From: Candidatus Sulfotelmatobacter kueseliae
Lineage (GTDB): Bacteria; Acidobacteriota; Terriglobia; Terriglobales; Acidobacteriaceae
DNA: 35,109 nucleotides
Direction: 5' to 3'
Assembly: GCA_900290255.1 (NCBI GenBank)
Contig: OMOD01000140.1
Coordinates: 59,305 to 94,413, forward strand
Position numbers and translations under genes: made by a program. Every line of letters starts with the position of its first letter. Within the stretch, counting starts at the first letter, position 1. Shown in pieces: positions 1-10,814 of the stretch. A model generated the notes under the pieces. The model ran no database searches. It saw nothing but the letters and a program-made list of their open reading frames with translations, and was not told the origin of the DNA.

Positions 1-2
1 TC

Positions 3-1097
3 TTCCGAGGCAAAGGCTACGGCGCCAAAGGCGAATGCTACGGCGAAGTCGTTTTTAATACTTCCATCACCGGCTACCAGGAAATTTTCACCGACCCGTC
101 CTACTCCGGGCAGATCGTCGTTCTGACCAATCCGGAAATCGGAAACTACGGCACCAATCAGGAGGATAACGAAGCCACGCGTCCCTGGATCGAGGGCCTG
201 ATCGTGCGCGAGTTCTCGAAAGTGAGTTCCAACTGGCGCTCGCAGCAGGTCGCCGAGGAATATCTGGAGCAATTCAAGGTGCCGGTGCTGTCGGATATTG
301 ATACGCGCGCTCTGGTGCGGCATCTGCGCGACCACGGCGTGATGCGGGGCGTGGTTTCGACGATCGAAACCGATCCCGAGAAACTGGTCGCCAAGTCGCG
401 CTCCATTCCGAAAATGGACGGCACCGACCTGGCCAAAGAAGTCAGCACCAAGCGATCGTACGTATGGGAGCTCGGTGAGCGCTCGCATGAGCCTGTGGCC
501 GTGGTCGGTGTGAAGGACGAGCCGCCGCGATTTCACGTGGTAGCGTACGACTTTGGCATCAAGCAGAACATCTTGCGCAAGCTGCGCGGCGAAGGCTGCA
601 AAGTCACGGTGGTTCCGGCGCAGACTCTGGCGGAAGATGTGCTGGCCCTGAAGCCGGATGGGGTTTTCCTGTCGAATGGCCCCGGCGATCCTGAGCCGTG
701 CACCTACGCGGTCGATTCGATTCGCCGGCTCATGGGACGCCAGCCGATCTTCGGCATTTGCCTGGGCCATCAACTCACGGGAATTGCCCTGGGTGGCAAG
801 ACGTTCAAGCTGAAATTCGGCCACCATGGAGGAAATCATCCGGTTAAGCAGCTAAAGACGGGCAAGATCGAGATCACCGCTCACAACCATAATTTCGCCG
901 TCGACCCCGATTCGCTGCCCGACAGCGAAGTCGAACTGACGCACGTGGACTTGAACGATCAGACGCTGGAAGGCCTGCGCCACAGGAATCTGCCGCTGTT
1001 CAGCGTGCAATATCACCCGGAAGCCGCACCCGGCCCGCATGATTCGTATTATCTGTTTAAAGAGTTTACGAAGATGATGGAGGAGTGGAAAGGGTGA
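3..1097 (+). CDS. carA: Carbamoyl-phosphate synthase small subunit (5' end outside window)
   Basis: Glutaminase subunit of carbamoyl-phosphate synthase: it hydrolyses glutamine and channels ammonia to CarB for pyrimidine and arginine synthesis in the cytoplasm. The frame is open from base 3 with CarA-like sequence (GYGAKGECYGEVVFNTS, then TGYQEIFTDPSYSGQ), so the ATG at 204 is internal and only the first few residues are missing. The N-terminal CPSase domain is followed by a class I glutamine amidotransferase domain: GPGDPEPC loop, nucleophile motif FGICLGHQL near base 750, and the catalytic His in SVQYHPEA near base 1010. The stop overlaps the GTG start of the next gene. carB follows only 1.1 kb later, past a membrane ORF and a transposase. 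Identity is certain. Confidence 0.97.
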   Translation, partial: FRGKGYGAKGECYGEVVFNTSITGYQEIFTDPSYSGQIVVLTNPEIGNYGTNQEDNEATRPWIEGLIVREFSKVSSNWRSQQVAEEYLEQFKVPVLSDIDTRALVRHLRDHGVMRGVVSTIETDPEKLVAKSRSIPKMDGTDLAKEVSTKRSYVWELGERSHEPVAVVGVKDEPPRFHVVAYDFGIKQNILRKLRGEGCKVTVVPAQTLAEDVLALKPDGVFLSNGPGDPEPCTYAVDSIRRLMGRQPIFGICLGHQLTGIALGGKTFKLKFGHHGGNHPVKQLKTGKIEITAHNHNFAVDPDSLPDSEVELTHVDLNDQTLEGLRHRNLPLFSVQYHPEAAPGPHDSYYLFKEFTKMMEEWKG

Positions 1098-1534
1098 ATG
1101 GCGCCCTGCACGAGCCGCAAGAAGCGGAGCGGTCCACGCTCGGGAGAATTGCCCGACGGCTAGCACTGTATTTGGGGCTAGCGTTCGCCGGGCTAGCGTT
1201 CATCGCAATCACGCTAGCGCTCAGCATTCACTTTGGAGTAACCGGCTACCTGACCGGGGGATGGATCGGATTTGCGGGATACACTGGCCTGCTCTTTTGG
1301 GTGATCGTGCGCCAGGCTAGGCCGCACTGGCATCACGGATCCTTCTGGTTTGTGATCCTTGGTCTGTTGACGACTCACTGCTTTGTTTTCGTGGCTATCC
1401 TGCGTGTATACCCGCAATGGCGAATGATCTGGTTCTGGCCGATCGCAGTCGTTGAAGCAGGCGTGATTGATGCAACTCTCGAGTGGCTTTTTCCACAGAG
1501 ACACGCGAGACATCACCGAGGTGGGCAGCTTTGA
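1094..1534 (+). CDS. Small four-helix membrane protein, unknown function
   Basis: I do not recognise a family. The product is about 146 residues with four hydrophobic stretches: LALYLGLAFAGLAFIAITLA, YLTGGWIGFAGYTGLLFWVIV, SFWFVILGLLTTHCFVFVAI and MIWFWPIAVVEAGVIDATL. An arginine-rich head and a His/Arg-rich tail (PQRHARHHRGG) sit at the ends. I chose the GTG at 1094 because it overlaps the carA stop as GTGA and lies 10 nt after GGAGG (1079-1083). An in-frame GTG at 1085 sits too close to that SD. Translational coupling to carA is likely. A REP-like palindrome begins at the stop codon, and the last codons run into its flank. Confidence 0.7.
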   Translation: MNGALHEPQEAERSTLGRIARRLALYLGLAFAGLAFIAITLALSIHFGVTGYLTGGWIGFAGYTGLLFWVIVRQARPHWHHGSFWFVILGLLTTHCFVFVAILRVYPQWRMIWFWPIAVVEAGVIDATLEWLFPQRHARHHRGGQL

Positions 1535-1600
1535 AAGGGCGCGCCTTCAGGCGCGCCGTACGATGCAATAAGAGATTCGCGGCTTTAGCCGCTGAGGTAC
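1529..1600. repeat. REP-like palindrome pair upstream of the RAYT gene
   Basis: Two imperfect palindromes. One is GGCGCGCC-TTCA-GGCGCGCC (1538-1557), preceded by the flank CTTTGAAAGGGCGC (1529-1542). The other is GCGGCTTTAGCCGC (1579-1592), followed by TGAGG. The CTTTGAAAGGGCGC flank reappears inverted at 2105-2119 beyond the transposase gene, and directly at 21110-21122. Confidence 0.8.
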
Positions 1601-1634
1601 CGTTGTGAGGCCAACAGGAGAACACGCTACGAAC

Positions 1635-2183
1635 ATGGGACAGACCTACATGGTCACCTCCTCCACGTGGGGTCGTCGTTCTCTGTTTGGTAGGGAGCCG
1701 TGGGCTCGCCTCCTGATCGACACGCTTTACCATTACCGCGGCAATGCGTACTTCCTGCACGAGTTCGTTATCATGCCAGACCACATTCACGTAATCTTGA
1801 CCCCCCTCACCAGCCTGGAAAAAGCTGTCCAATTCCTCAAGGGCGGGTTCTCATACCGGGCAAAGAAAGAGCTCGGATCGAATATGGAAGTTTGGCAGAA
1901 GGGATTCTCGGATCATCGAATTCGCGATGCGGAGGACTATTTGCGGCACATCTCATACGTCCGCGAGAATCCAGTCCGCAAGCATTTGTCCGAGCGCGCG
2001 GAAGATTTCCCGTATTCGTCGGCGTTTCCCGGGTTTGAACTAGACTCGGTACCCCAGGGGCTAAAGCCCGGAGTTTCTTTGGCCCTTAACGGCGCGGCTG
2101 AAGCGGCGCCCTTTCAAAGCAAGCCTGCCATTTCGGCTGAAACAACTCCGCCTCAAAATAGATCAGGAAAGATCGCATCATAA
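1635..2183 (+). CDS. REP-associated tyrosine transposase (RAYT, Y1/IS200-like)
   Basis: Single-domain HUH-type Y1 transposase of the RAYT group, thought to nick and mobilise REP palindromes as single-stranded DNA. The HUH motif is in FVIMPDHIHVIL, and the tyrosine region is LRHISYVRENPVRKHL, typical of TnpA_REP proteins. The catalytic domain ends near base 2040. The last roughly 45 residues are read through the downstream REP copies and the carB leader, and the stop abuts the carB ATG, so this tail is probably not part of the ancestral protein. I prefer the ATG at 1635 because the family normally starts just before the 'Y.VTS.T..RR.LF' motif; a GTG at 1605 is the alternative. The gene is flanked by inverted REP copies. 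The core appears intact and may be active. Confidence 0.88.
   Translation: MGQTYMVTSSTWGRRSLFGREPWARLLIDTLYHYRGNAYFLHEFVIMPDHIHVILTPLTSLEKAVQFLKGGFSYRAKKELGSNMEVWQKGFSDHRIRDAEDYLRHISYVRENPVRKHLSERAEDFPYSSAFPGFELDSVPQGLKPGVSLALNGAAEAAPFQSKPAISAETTPPQNRSGKIAS
2050..2119. repeat. REP-like palindrome pair downstream of the RAYT core
   Basis: GGGCTAAAGCCC (2058-2069) and GGCGCGGCTGAAGCGGCGCC (2091-2110). The second is followed by CTTTCAAAG, the inverse of the flank at 1529. Both lie inside the 3' extension of the RAYT reading frame. Confidence 0.8.
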
Positions 2184-5484
<3,301 letters not shown>

Positions 5485-5495
<11 letters not shown>

Positions 5496-5579
5496 GCGAA
5501 GCGAAGGACCTCTGCACTCTGCCGGCAGCACCTCGCCGTAGGCAAATTGCGCAGGTCCTTCGCTGCGCTCAGGATGACA
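5485..5579. repeat. Long inverted repeat at the carB stop
   Basis: Left arm 5485-5511 begins TGTCATCCTGAGCGAAGCG. Right arm 5553-5579 is its reverse complement with one mismatch over 27 nt. The loop is about 41 nt. A related half-element (CCTCGCTTCGCTCGGAATGA) occurs at 7890-7909. The hairpin may act as a transcript end for carB. This CATCCTGAGCGAAGCGAAGGA type of element is common in intergenic DNA of several phyla. Confidence 0.85.
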
Positions 5580-5621
5580 GCCGAAGTGACGGAACTGTTA
5601 AGCTAGAAGCTGAGGTTTCCC

Positions 5622-6698
5622 ATGCTCCTACACGGCATTTTCCCTCCCATCACGACTCCGTTCTATCCCGACGGCAACGTGTATTTCAAGAAGCTCGAAG
5701 CGAATGTCGAGCGCTATTCGCGCACGCCGGTGGCCGGCATCGTCGTGCTCGGCTCGACCGGCGAGGCGATCCTGCTCTCCGACCAGGAGCGGCGCGACGT
5801 CCTCAAATCCGCGCGCCAGGCCGCTGCGCCCAATAAAGTTCTGGTGGCGGGCACGGGAATTGAATCGGCCGTCGAGACGCTGCGCCTCACCGAATACGCC
5901 GCCGAACTCGGCTACGACGTAGCCATGGTGCGCACCCCGCACTACTACAAGAAGCAAATGGCGCCGGCCAACATCCTGGCGTTTTATCGCACCGTGGCCG
6001 ACCGCTCGCCGCTGCCGGTCATCATTTACAACTTTCCGCAGGCCACCGGATACGACATTCCATCCGAGGTGGTAATCGCGCTGGCTGAACATCCAAACCT
6101 GATCGGCATCAAGGAATCGAGCGGCGACGTGGAAAAAGTCCGCCAGATGGTCGAAGGCGCGCGCCACATCAAACGCAGCGCTACGGTTACCGAAACCTTC
6201 GATGCGGTCACGCCGCGCATGCTCGCCGCCGCAAGCGCCGGAACAACATCCGAGGGCGGGGAACTGGTTCCGGTGGGAGCGTTGTCAGGATCTGCGGACG
6301 CTAAGCCTTCCTCGTTGTCTGTTACCGTAGTCGGCAAAATCAAGACGCGGCAGAAAGAGATCGGCTTCCAGGTGCTGGTCGGTGCGGCGCAGAAGCTGCA
6401 GCCGTCGCTCGATGCCGGCGCGGTGGGTGCAATTCTGGCCTTCGCCTGCCCGTCGCCAACCGCGTGCTACGAGATCTATGCCGCGTGGAAAGAGGGCGAC
6501 GCCAACCTCGCCCGATTGAAGCAAGAGCGTATTGCCAAAGTCGCGCAGCGCGTGGTCAGCGATCTCGGCGTCCCCGGCGTGAAGTACGGCATGGATTTCA
6601 ACGGCTACTACGGCGGCCCGGCGCGCCTGCCATTCCTCCCGCTGACGGCGGACCTGAAGTCGGAGATCGAGCGCCTGCTGGCCGATGTCAGGAACTAA
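5622..6698 (+). CDS. DapA/NAL-family class I aldolase or lyase
   Basis: TIM-barrel lyase of the dihydrodipicolinate synthase / N-acetylneuraminate lyase / 4-hydroxy-2-oxoglutarate aldolase family. Visible motifs are GSTGEAILLS (pyruvate-carboxylate loop), the catalytic tyrosine in VIIYNFP and the Schiff-base lysine in LIGIKESSGD. At 358 residues it is longer than the usual 290-310. The extra length is a Ser/Gly/Lys-rich stretch of about 45 residues (bases 6226-6360) between RMLAAASA and FQVLVGAAQKL. GAGG 6 nt before the ATG supports the start. The substrate cannot be read from the sequence; no lysine-biosynthesis genes adjoin, so a 2-keto-3-deoxy-acid or HOGA-type role is as likely as DapA. 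Confidence 0.85.
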   Translation: MLLHGIFPPITTPFYPDGNVYFKKLEANVERYSRTPVAGIVVLGSTGEAILLSDQERRDVLKSARQAAAPNKVLVAGTGIESAVETLRLTEYAAELGYDVAMVRTPHYYKKQMAPANILAFYRTVADRSPLPVIIYNFPQATGYDIPSEVVIALAEHPNLIGIKESSGDVEKVRQMVEGARHIKRSATVTETFDAVTPRMLAAASAGTTSEGGELVPVGALSGSADAKPSSLSVTVVGKIKTRQKEIGFQVLVGAAQKLQPSLDAGAVGAILAFACPSPTACYEIYAAWKEGDANLARLKQERIAKVAQRVVSDLGVPGVKYGMDFNGYYGGPARLPFLPLTADLKSEIERLLADVRN

Positions 6699-6710
6699 GG
6701 CTGGCTCGCG

Positions 6711-7106
6711 GTGAAACAGAAAAGATCGTCGCCACCGAAGCTGCCCGCCACCTCCGAGCAGATGAAGGCCTGGTCGGCCGCGCTGGCCGGCGAAGCTGGC
6801 GGCTGGCCGCAGATCAAGACGCGAGGCTTCTTCGGGTTCACGGCTCTTTACCGCAACGACCGCATCTTCGCCCTGTTGCCCCGCACCCGCGGCATGGAGA
6901 CGGCAAACTCGCTTGCCTTCAAACTGGAGTCTGCGGCGGCCTCCGTCCGCCGGCGTCTCGAGAAGGATGCGCGCATTGGTTCCACCCAGATGCAGAACGC
7001 GCGCTGGTTCACCTTCGAACTCTCGTCTGACGGCGATCTGCACGATGCTCTCGGCTGGCTCTCCATGGCATACGAAGCGGCGGGCAAGACTACGAAATCA
7101 AGCTAG
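6711..7106 (+). CDS. Small conserved-looking protein, unknown function
   Basis: 131 residues from a GTG 12 nt after the preceding stop, so probably co-transcribed with the aldolase gene. An in-frame ATG at 6762 is an alternative start. The N-terminal KGFFGFTAL-like segment (KTRGFFGFTALYRNDRIFALLP) recalls TfoX/YjbR-type small domains. The C-terminus (NARWFTFEL, then DLHDALGWLSMAYEAA) resembles DUF5519 'luciferase-domain' proteins. Neither match is firm. Soluble, no signal peptide. Confidence 0.65.
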   Translation: MKQKRSSPPKLPATSEQMKAWSAALAGEAGGWPQIKTRGFFGFTALYRNDRIFALLPRTRGMETANSLAFKLESAAASVRRRLEKDARIGSTQMQNARWFTFELSSDGDLHDALGWLSMAYEAAGKTTKSS

Positions 7107-7117
7107 TTGCAAGTCGC

Positions 7118-7146
7118 TTGTGATCAGGATCACATTGCACTATACT
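7118..7146 (+). promoter_or_regulatory. Sigma-70-like promoter of the TetR gene
   Basis: -35 TTGTGA (7118-7123), a spacer of exactly 17 nt and -10 TATACT (7141-7146). The predicted start, about 7153, falls inside the palindromic operator, which fits autorepression. Confidence 0.7.
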
Positions 7147-7148
7147 GT

Positions 7149-7168
7149 ATTCGAACGAACGTTCGAAT
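7149..7168. promoter_or_regulatory. TetR-type palindromic operator
   Basis: Perfect inverted repeat ATTCGAACG-AA-CGTTCGAAT with 9-bp arms and a 2-bp centre. It lies directly downstream of the -10 and 21 nt before the tetR ATG. Size and position fit a dimeric TetR site. Confidence 0.8.
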
Positions 7169-7189
7169 TACGCGAACGCCGCTGGGGTT

Positions 7190-7852
7190 ATGGGAAACCC
7201 TTCCACAGCCACACTGATTTCCGCACGGCGCCAGCACGCCGTACCCGCGCCGGCTACACGTTATGACCGGCGCTTGGCCGAGATCCTCACTCACGCCACG
7301 GAAGTCTTCTGCAAGAAGGGATACGAAGGCGCCTCGATGCGCGATCTCTCGCGGGCCAGCGGCATGTCGCTGGCCGGCCTGTATTACTACTTCGAATCCA
7401 AAGAGCGGCTGCTCTTCCTGATTCAGAAGCACACTTTCTCGACCATCGTGGAACGTCTGAAGTCGCGGCTGGAAGGCGTCGCCGATCCCGAACATCGCGT
7501 ACGCATCTTCATCCTCAATCACCTCGAATATTTCCTGGCCAACCAGGCCGCCATGAAGGTGCTCTCGCACGAAGCTGAAGTGCTGAAAAATGGCTTCGCT
7601 TCAGAAGTGGCTGCGATCAAGCGCGAGTACTACCGTATCTGCGTAGGCTTGCTCGACGACTTGAAACGCGAACAGGGATTGCAGTTTTCCACGCGCATTG
7701 CCGTGCTCAGCCTGTTCGGCATGATGAATTGGATCTATACCTGGCACAACCCGCGCGTGGACGCCGACGCGGCGTCGCTGGCCGGTGAGATGAGCGACAT
7801 TTTTTTGCGCGGTGTGATGGCGGGCGCGAAGGAGCGTAAGGACGAGCGCTGA
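7190..7852 (+). CDS. TetR/AcrR-family transcriptional regulator
   Basis: 220 residues. The N-terminal helix-turn-helix is typical: ILTHATEVFCKKGYEGASMRDL, then GMSLAGLYYYFESKERLL, at about residues 30-75. The helical C-terminal domain begins at IVERLKSRL and would bind a ligand. Many TetR proteins of this form, near enoyl-CoA hydratases and CoA-ester oxygenases, respond to acyl-CoA (PaaR/FadR-like). That ligand is inferred from the neighbours only. The gene has its own promoter overlapping a perfect palindrome. The first 20 or so residues before the HTH are extra and an internal start is possible, but no better SD was seen. Confidence 0.93.
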   Translation: MGNPSTATLISARRQHAVPAPATRYDRRLAEILTHATEVFCKKGYEGASMRDLSRASGMSLAGLYYYFESKERLLFLIQKHTFSTIVERLKSRLEGVADPEHRVRIFILNHLEYFLANQAAMKVLSHEAEVLKNGFASEVAAIKREYYRICVGLLDDLKREQGLQFSTRIAVLSLFGMMNWIYTWHNPRVDADAASLAGEMSDIFLRGVMAGAKERKDER

Positions 7853-7867
7853 ACTAGAAGGCGTTTG

Positions 7868-7911
7868 TTGGCCCGGCGAAAGCAGGTTCCTCGCTTCGCT
7901 CGGAATGACAA
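7868..7911. repeat. Half copy of the GAGCGAAGCGAGGAA intergenic repeat
   Basis: Contains CCTCGCTTCGCTCGGAATGA at 7890-7909, similar to an arm of the inverted repeat at 5485-5579. No second arm is seen here. It lies between tetR and the enoyl-CoA hydratase gene. Confidence 0.6.
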
Positions 7912-7941
7912 ACTTTACGAAGATAGCAAGGAGATACAAAC

Positions 7942-8763
7942 ATGGCCACCACAATGCAGCCGGAAACCGGCGAAACGGCGAAGCAATTAATCAACTACCG
8001 CACCGACGGCGGCGTCGCTGTAATTGAGATGTGCGATCCGCCCGCCAATACCTATACCTATGAGATGAACCGCCAGCTCGACGACGCCATCCTCAAGGCA
8101 CGCATGGCGAACGACGTCTACGTCATGGTATTGACCGGTGCCGGCGACAAGTTTTTTTCGGCGGGCGCGAACATCAAGATGCTTTCGAGCGTCGACCCCA
8201 CCTTCAAGTACTACTTCTGCCTGCACGCCAACGAAATGCTGCTGCGCCTGGAGCACACTCCCAAGCTCGTGATCGCGGCCATCAACGGCCATTGCGTCGG
8301 CGGCGGACTCGAGATCGCCATGGCCGCCGACATCCGCATCGCGCGCAAAGACTGCGGCAAGATCGGCCTGCCCGAAGTGAACCTGGGCGTACTGCCGGGA
8401 ACGGGCGGCACGCAACGGCTCTCGCGCCTGGTGGGCAAGAGCAAGGCCATTGAACTGATGGTCACGGGCAACACCTTCTCGTTCGAAGAGGCGCAGGAAT
8501 TGGGCATCGTCAACGACATCTACGAGCGCGACGGCTTCATGGAAAACATCATGGAGTACGCCAAACAGTTCTGTCCGCCCAACAAAGCAGCCAAGGCCGT
8601 GGGCCGCATCAAGCGCGCGGTGCAGACCGGCTGGGAGATTCCGCTGGAGTCGGCGCTGGCCGTTGAACGCGAGAACCAGCAACTGCTGTTCCAGAGCGAA
8701 GACGCGAAGGAAGGCCTGGCTGCCTACGTGGAAAAGCGGCCAGCTGTGTTCAAAGCAAAATAG
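7942..8763 (+). CDS. Enoyl-CoA hydratase/isomerase (crotonase family)
   Basis: Crotonase-fold enzyme acting on unsaturated acyl-CoA. Motifs: oxyanion-hole loop SAGANIKML, GHCVGGGLEIAMAADIRIA (first catalytic-type Glu) and IGLPEVNLGVLPGTGGTQRL (second catalytic-type Glu). Both glutamates of true hydratases are therefore present. The 273 residues match the usual length. AAGGAG 9 nt before the ATG supports the start. The gene sits between tetR and a BoxB/PaaA-like oxygenase, which suggests work on an aromatic-derived CoA thioester. It is far shorter than BoxC (about 550 residues), so it is not an ordinary BoxC. Confidence 0.93.
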   Translation: MATTMQPETGETAKQLINYRTDGGVAVIEMCDPPANTYTYEMNRQLDDAILKARMANDVYVMVLTGAGDKFFSAGANIKMLSSVDPTFKYYFCLHANEMLLRLEHTPKLVIAAINGHCVGGGLEIAMAADIRIARKDCGKIGLPEVNLGVLPGTGGTQRLSRLVGKSKAIELMVTGNTFSFEEAQELGIVNDIYERDGFMENIMEYAKQFCPPNKAAKAVGRIKRAVQTGWEIPLESALAVERENQQLLFQSEDAKEGLAAYVEKRPAVFKAK

Positions 8764-8766
8764 CTC

Positions 8767-8828
8767 GTGTGGGGACGGGCATGTGTGGGGACGGGCACTC
8801 TTGCCCGTCCAGCCGAGCGAAGCTCGGC
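8767..8828. repeat. GGGGACGGGC palindromic repeat (double hairpin)
   Basis: Hairpin 1 is GGACGGGCA-CTCT-TGCCCGTCC. Hairpin 2 is GCCGAGC-GAA-GCTCGGC. The first 14 nt (GTGTGGGGACGGGC) are duplicated. The same two-hairpin design recurs at 10750 (inverted) and 18044, with partial copies at 12518 and 13515. Confidence 0.85.
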
Positions 8829-8877
8829 TCTGTGTTGAAGACAACGGAATGCTTTGGAACTCATTGAGGTTGATCTT

Positions 8878-10053
8878 ATGCCCGGCAAAGTAGCCAAAAT
8901 CGGAACCTTCAGCGACTGGATCGGTCTGTTTAACGACTGGCGCAAGGAGATCGGCGTCAACACCGACGACATCGAGGCCTTCCACTTCGACACGCTCTAT
9001 GGCGCGATTGATACCGACGAAATCGAATTCGGTTCCTACAAAGGCCGCCGCAAGTGGGAGAACCTGCGCCAGATTCCCACCCAGCAGATGCGCGACGCGC
9101 TGATGAACATGATCGTCTACCAGGGCGACACCGAATTCGCCAGCGTCGAGCAGCAGCGCAACCTGTTCGAGATGGCGCCCACCGACTGGGACCGCCGCGC
9201 CCTTACCCGCGTCATGATCGAAGAGATGCGCCACGGCTGGCAGATGTGCGCCCTGCTCATGGACCACTTCGGTTACTCGGGCAAGGTCGAAGCACAGAAA
9301 ATGCTGGAACGGCACGCCTTCGAGAACAAGCGACTGCTGGGCGCCTTCAATGTTGATGTGGACAACTGGATGGATTTTTTCACCTACACCGACTTCGTCG
9401 ATCGCGACGGCAAGTTTCAGTTGCAGATGCTGAAGTATTCGGCCTTCGCCCCGCTGGGCCGCTCCATGTCGTACATGCTGCGCGAAGAGGCTTTCCACAT
9501 GGGCACCGGCAACGACGGGCTGCGGCGCATCGTGGAAGCCGGTGTGATTCCCGCGCGGCTGATGCAGAAATATCTCAACAAGTGGATTTCCAGTTCCTAC
9601 GACTTGTTCGGCACCGATCACTCCTCATCGGCTCACTGGGCGTACGTTTGGGGAGTCAAGGGCCGGTACGACGAGCCGAAGAATGAACTGGCGCCGGATC
9701 TCGACGACCTGAATGATTACAACCGAAATCTGTACCGCGACGAAGTTGCGGGCCTGATCGAGCGTTTCAACGGGTCGCTCAAGCCGGGTGAGCCGAGGCT
9801 CTACGCGCCGCACATCAAGTTCAACCGCGCCATCGGACGCTGGGCCGGGCAGAAATTCCACGCCCAGACTGGCGAACCGCTCGATGACCACACCTATGAG
9901 CAGCACGTGAAAGAGTGCATGCCCTCGGCGGAAGACAAGAAACTGCTGCTCGACATTATCGCCAGTGAAAAGAAGTGGATCGCCGAGAAAACGGGCGCGC
10001 ACGATCCGCTGGCCAGCATTGGTGAAGTGCGCAAGTCGGCGATCAATTTGTAA
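8878..10053 (+). CDS. BoxB/PaaA-like di-iron aryl-CoA epoxidase subunit
   Basis: 391-residue ferritin-like di-iron oxygenase. Two metal-ligand ExxH motifs are visible: EEMRH at about residues 115-119 and EEAFH at about 203-207. The stretches GDTEFASVEQQR, ILGAFN-like LLGAFNVDVDNW and DFVDRDGKFQLQ resemble benzoyl-CoA 2,3-epoxidase BoxB more than phenylacetyl-CoA epoxidase PaaA. It is shorter than BoxB (about 470), lacking part of the N-terminus. The start at 8878 has GAGG 8 nt upstream; a TTG at 8854 has no SD. BoxB needs a reductase (BoxA), which is not in this window. Substrate is inferred: an aromatic CoA ester, given the adjacent molybdenum hydroxylase. Confidence 0.8.
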   Translation: MPGKVAKIGTFSDWIGLFNDWRKEIGVNTDDIEAFHFDTLYGAIDTDEIEFGSYKGRRKWENLRQIPTQQMRDALMNMIVYQGDTEFASVEQQRNLFEMAPTDWDRRALTRVMIEEMRHGWQMCALLMDHFGYSGKVEAQKMLERHAFENKRLLGAFNVDVDNWMDFFTYTDFVDRDGKFQLQMLKYSAFAPLGRSMSYMLREEAFHMGTGNDGLRRIVEAGVIPARLMQKYLNKWISSSYDLFGTDHSSSAHWAYVWGVKGRYDEPKNELAPDLDDLNDYNRNLYRDEVAGLIERFNGSLKPGEPRLYAPHIKFNRAIGRWAGQKFHAQTGEPLDDHTYEQHVKECMPSAEDKKLLLDIIASEKKWIAEKTGAHDPLASIGEVRKSAINL

Positions 10054-10099
10054 AGCCAGAATCCTTGAACGGACGCAGCGGACAGGCCGGGGTTCTCGA

Positions 10100-10220
10100 T
10101 TTGAAGGGGCGCGGCTTTAAGCCGCGCCGTAACGAGTGATGATAGGGAACACCGGGAAGGGCACGGCTTCAGCCGTGCCGTTAAGCGGCCAATTAAATCG
10201 CGGCTTCAGCCGCTGAGGTT
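10100..10220. repeat. REP tract upstream of the molybdenum hydroxylase operon
   Basis: Three palindromes in a row: GGCGCGGCTTTAAGCCGCGCC (10108-10128), preceded by TTTGAAGGG; GGCACGGCTTCAGCCGTGCC (10160-10179); and GCGGCTTCAGCCGC (10200-10213), followed by TGAGG. They are the same families as the REPs flanking the RAYT gene. Confidence 0.85.
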
Positions 10221-10271
10221 GAACGTGGGGAATTTGGAAAGAAAAGTGTAGCTGATGGCTGAAAGCTGCCA

Positions 10272-10814
10272 ATGAAGAAAGAGCTCATCGAACTCCGCAT
10301 CAACGGCCGCGCGCAAGAGCTTGCCATCGAGCCCAACGCGCTGCTGCTTGATGTGCTGCGGCAGGACTTGGGCCTCACCGGCTCCAAGCGCGGCTGCGAC
10401 GATTCTTCCTGCGGGGCCTGCACCGTGCTGGTGGACGGCGCGGCCATGATGTCGTGCACTCTGCTCGCGGCGAGCTGCGAAGGCCAGGAGATTACAACCA
10501 TCGAGGGCGTGAGCGAGCACGGCAGTCTGGCGGCAATTCAAAAGGCTTACGGCGATTGGGGCGGGGCCCAGTGCGGCTACTGCACGCCCGGTTTCATTAT
10601 GACCGTGAAGTCACTGCTGGCGGAGAATCCCAATCCATCGGAGAGCGAAGTTCGAGCCGCACTGAGCAGCAATCTCTGCCGCTGTACCGGCTACAACCAG
10701 ATGTATGAAGCGATTCGGGCAGCGATTGCGGAGGAACAGAAGGGAACGCTGTCGAGCTTCGCTCGACCGGACGGACGAGGGCGCCCGTCCCCACATGAGC
10801 ACTGCCATGGCTGA
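10272..10814 (+). CDS. Molybdenum hydroxylase [2Fe-2S] subunit (HcrC-like)
   Basis: Small iron-sulfur subunit that passes electrons between the Mo-cofactor and FAD subunits. The N-terminal plant-ferredoxin cluster motif is GCDDSSCGACTVL, with its fourth Cys in MMSC. The second, all-helical cluster domain has CGYCTPGF and CRCTGY. Body length (about 155 residues) matches XdhC/CoxS/HcrC proteins. The last 22 or so residues (from KGTLSSFARPDG) come from a GGGGACGG-type palindromic repeat that entered the 3' end and supplies a new tail. The reading frame overlaps the next gene by 20 nt. The three-gene order and the FAD-subunit insert point to a 4-hydroxybenzoyl-CoA reductase-type enzyme. Confidence 0.9.
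   Translation: MKKELIELRINGRAQELAIEPNALLLDVLRQDLGLTGSKRGCDDSSCGACTVLVDGAAMMSCTLLAASCEGQEITTIEGVSEHGSLAAIQKAYGDWGGAQCGYCTPGFIMTVKSLLAENPNPSESEVRAALSSNLCRCTGYNQMYEAIRAAIAEEQKGTLSSFARPDGRGRPSPHEHCHG
10750..10797. repeat. GGGGACGG palindromic repeat at the small/large subunit junction
   Basis: GTCGAGC-TTC-GCTCGAC followed by GGACGGACGAGGGCGCCCGTCC and CCACATG: the reverse complement of the copy at 18044. It encodes the tail of the 2Fe-2S subunit and supplies the ATG at 10795 of the next gene. Confidence 0.85.

Noticed and set aside
7987..9621. 544-residue minus-strand open frame opposite the enoyl-CoA hydratase and oxygenase genes
   Set aside because: Covers two well-supported genes and an intergenic repeat; composition is that of an antisense shadow.
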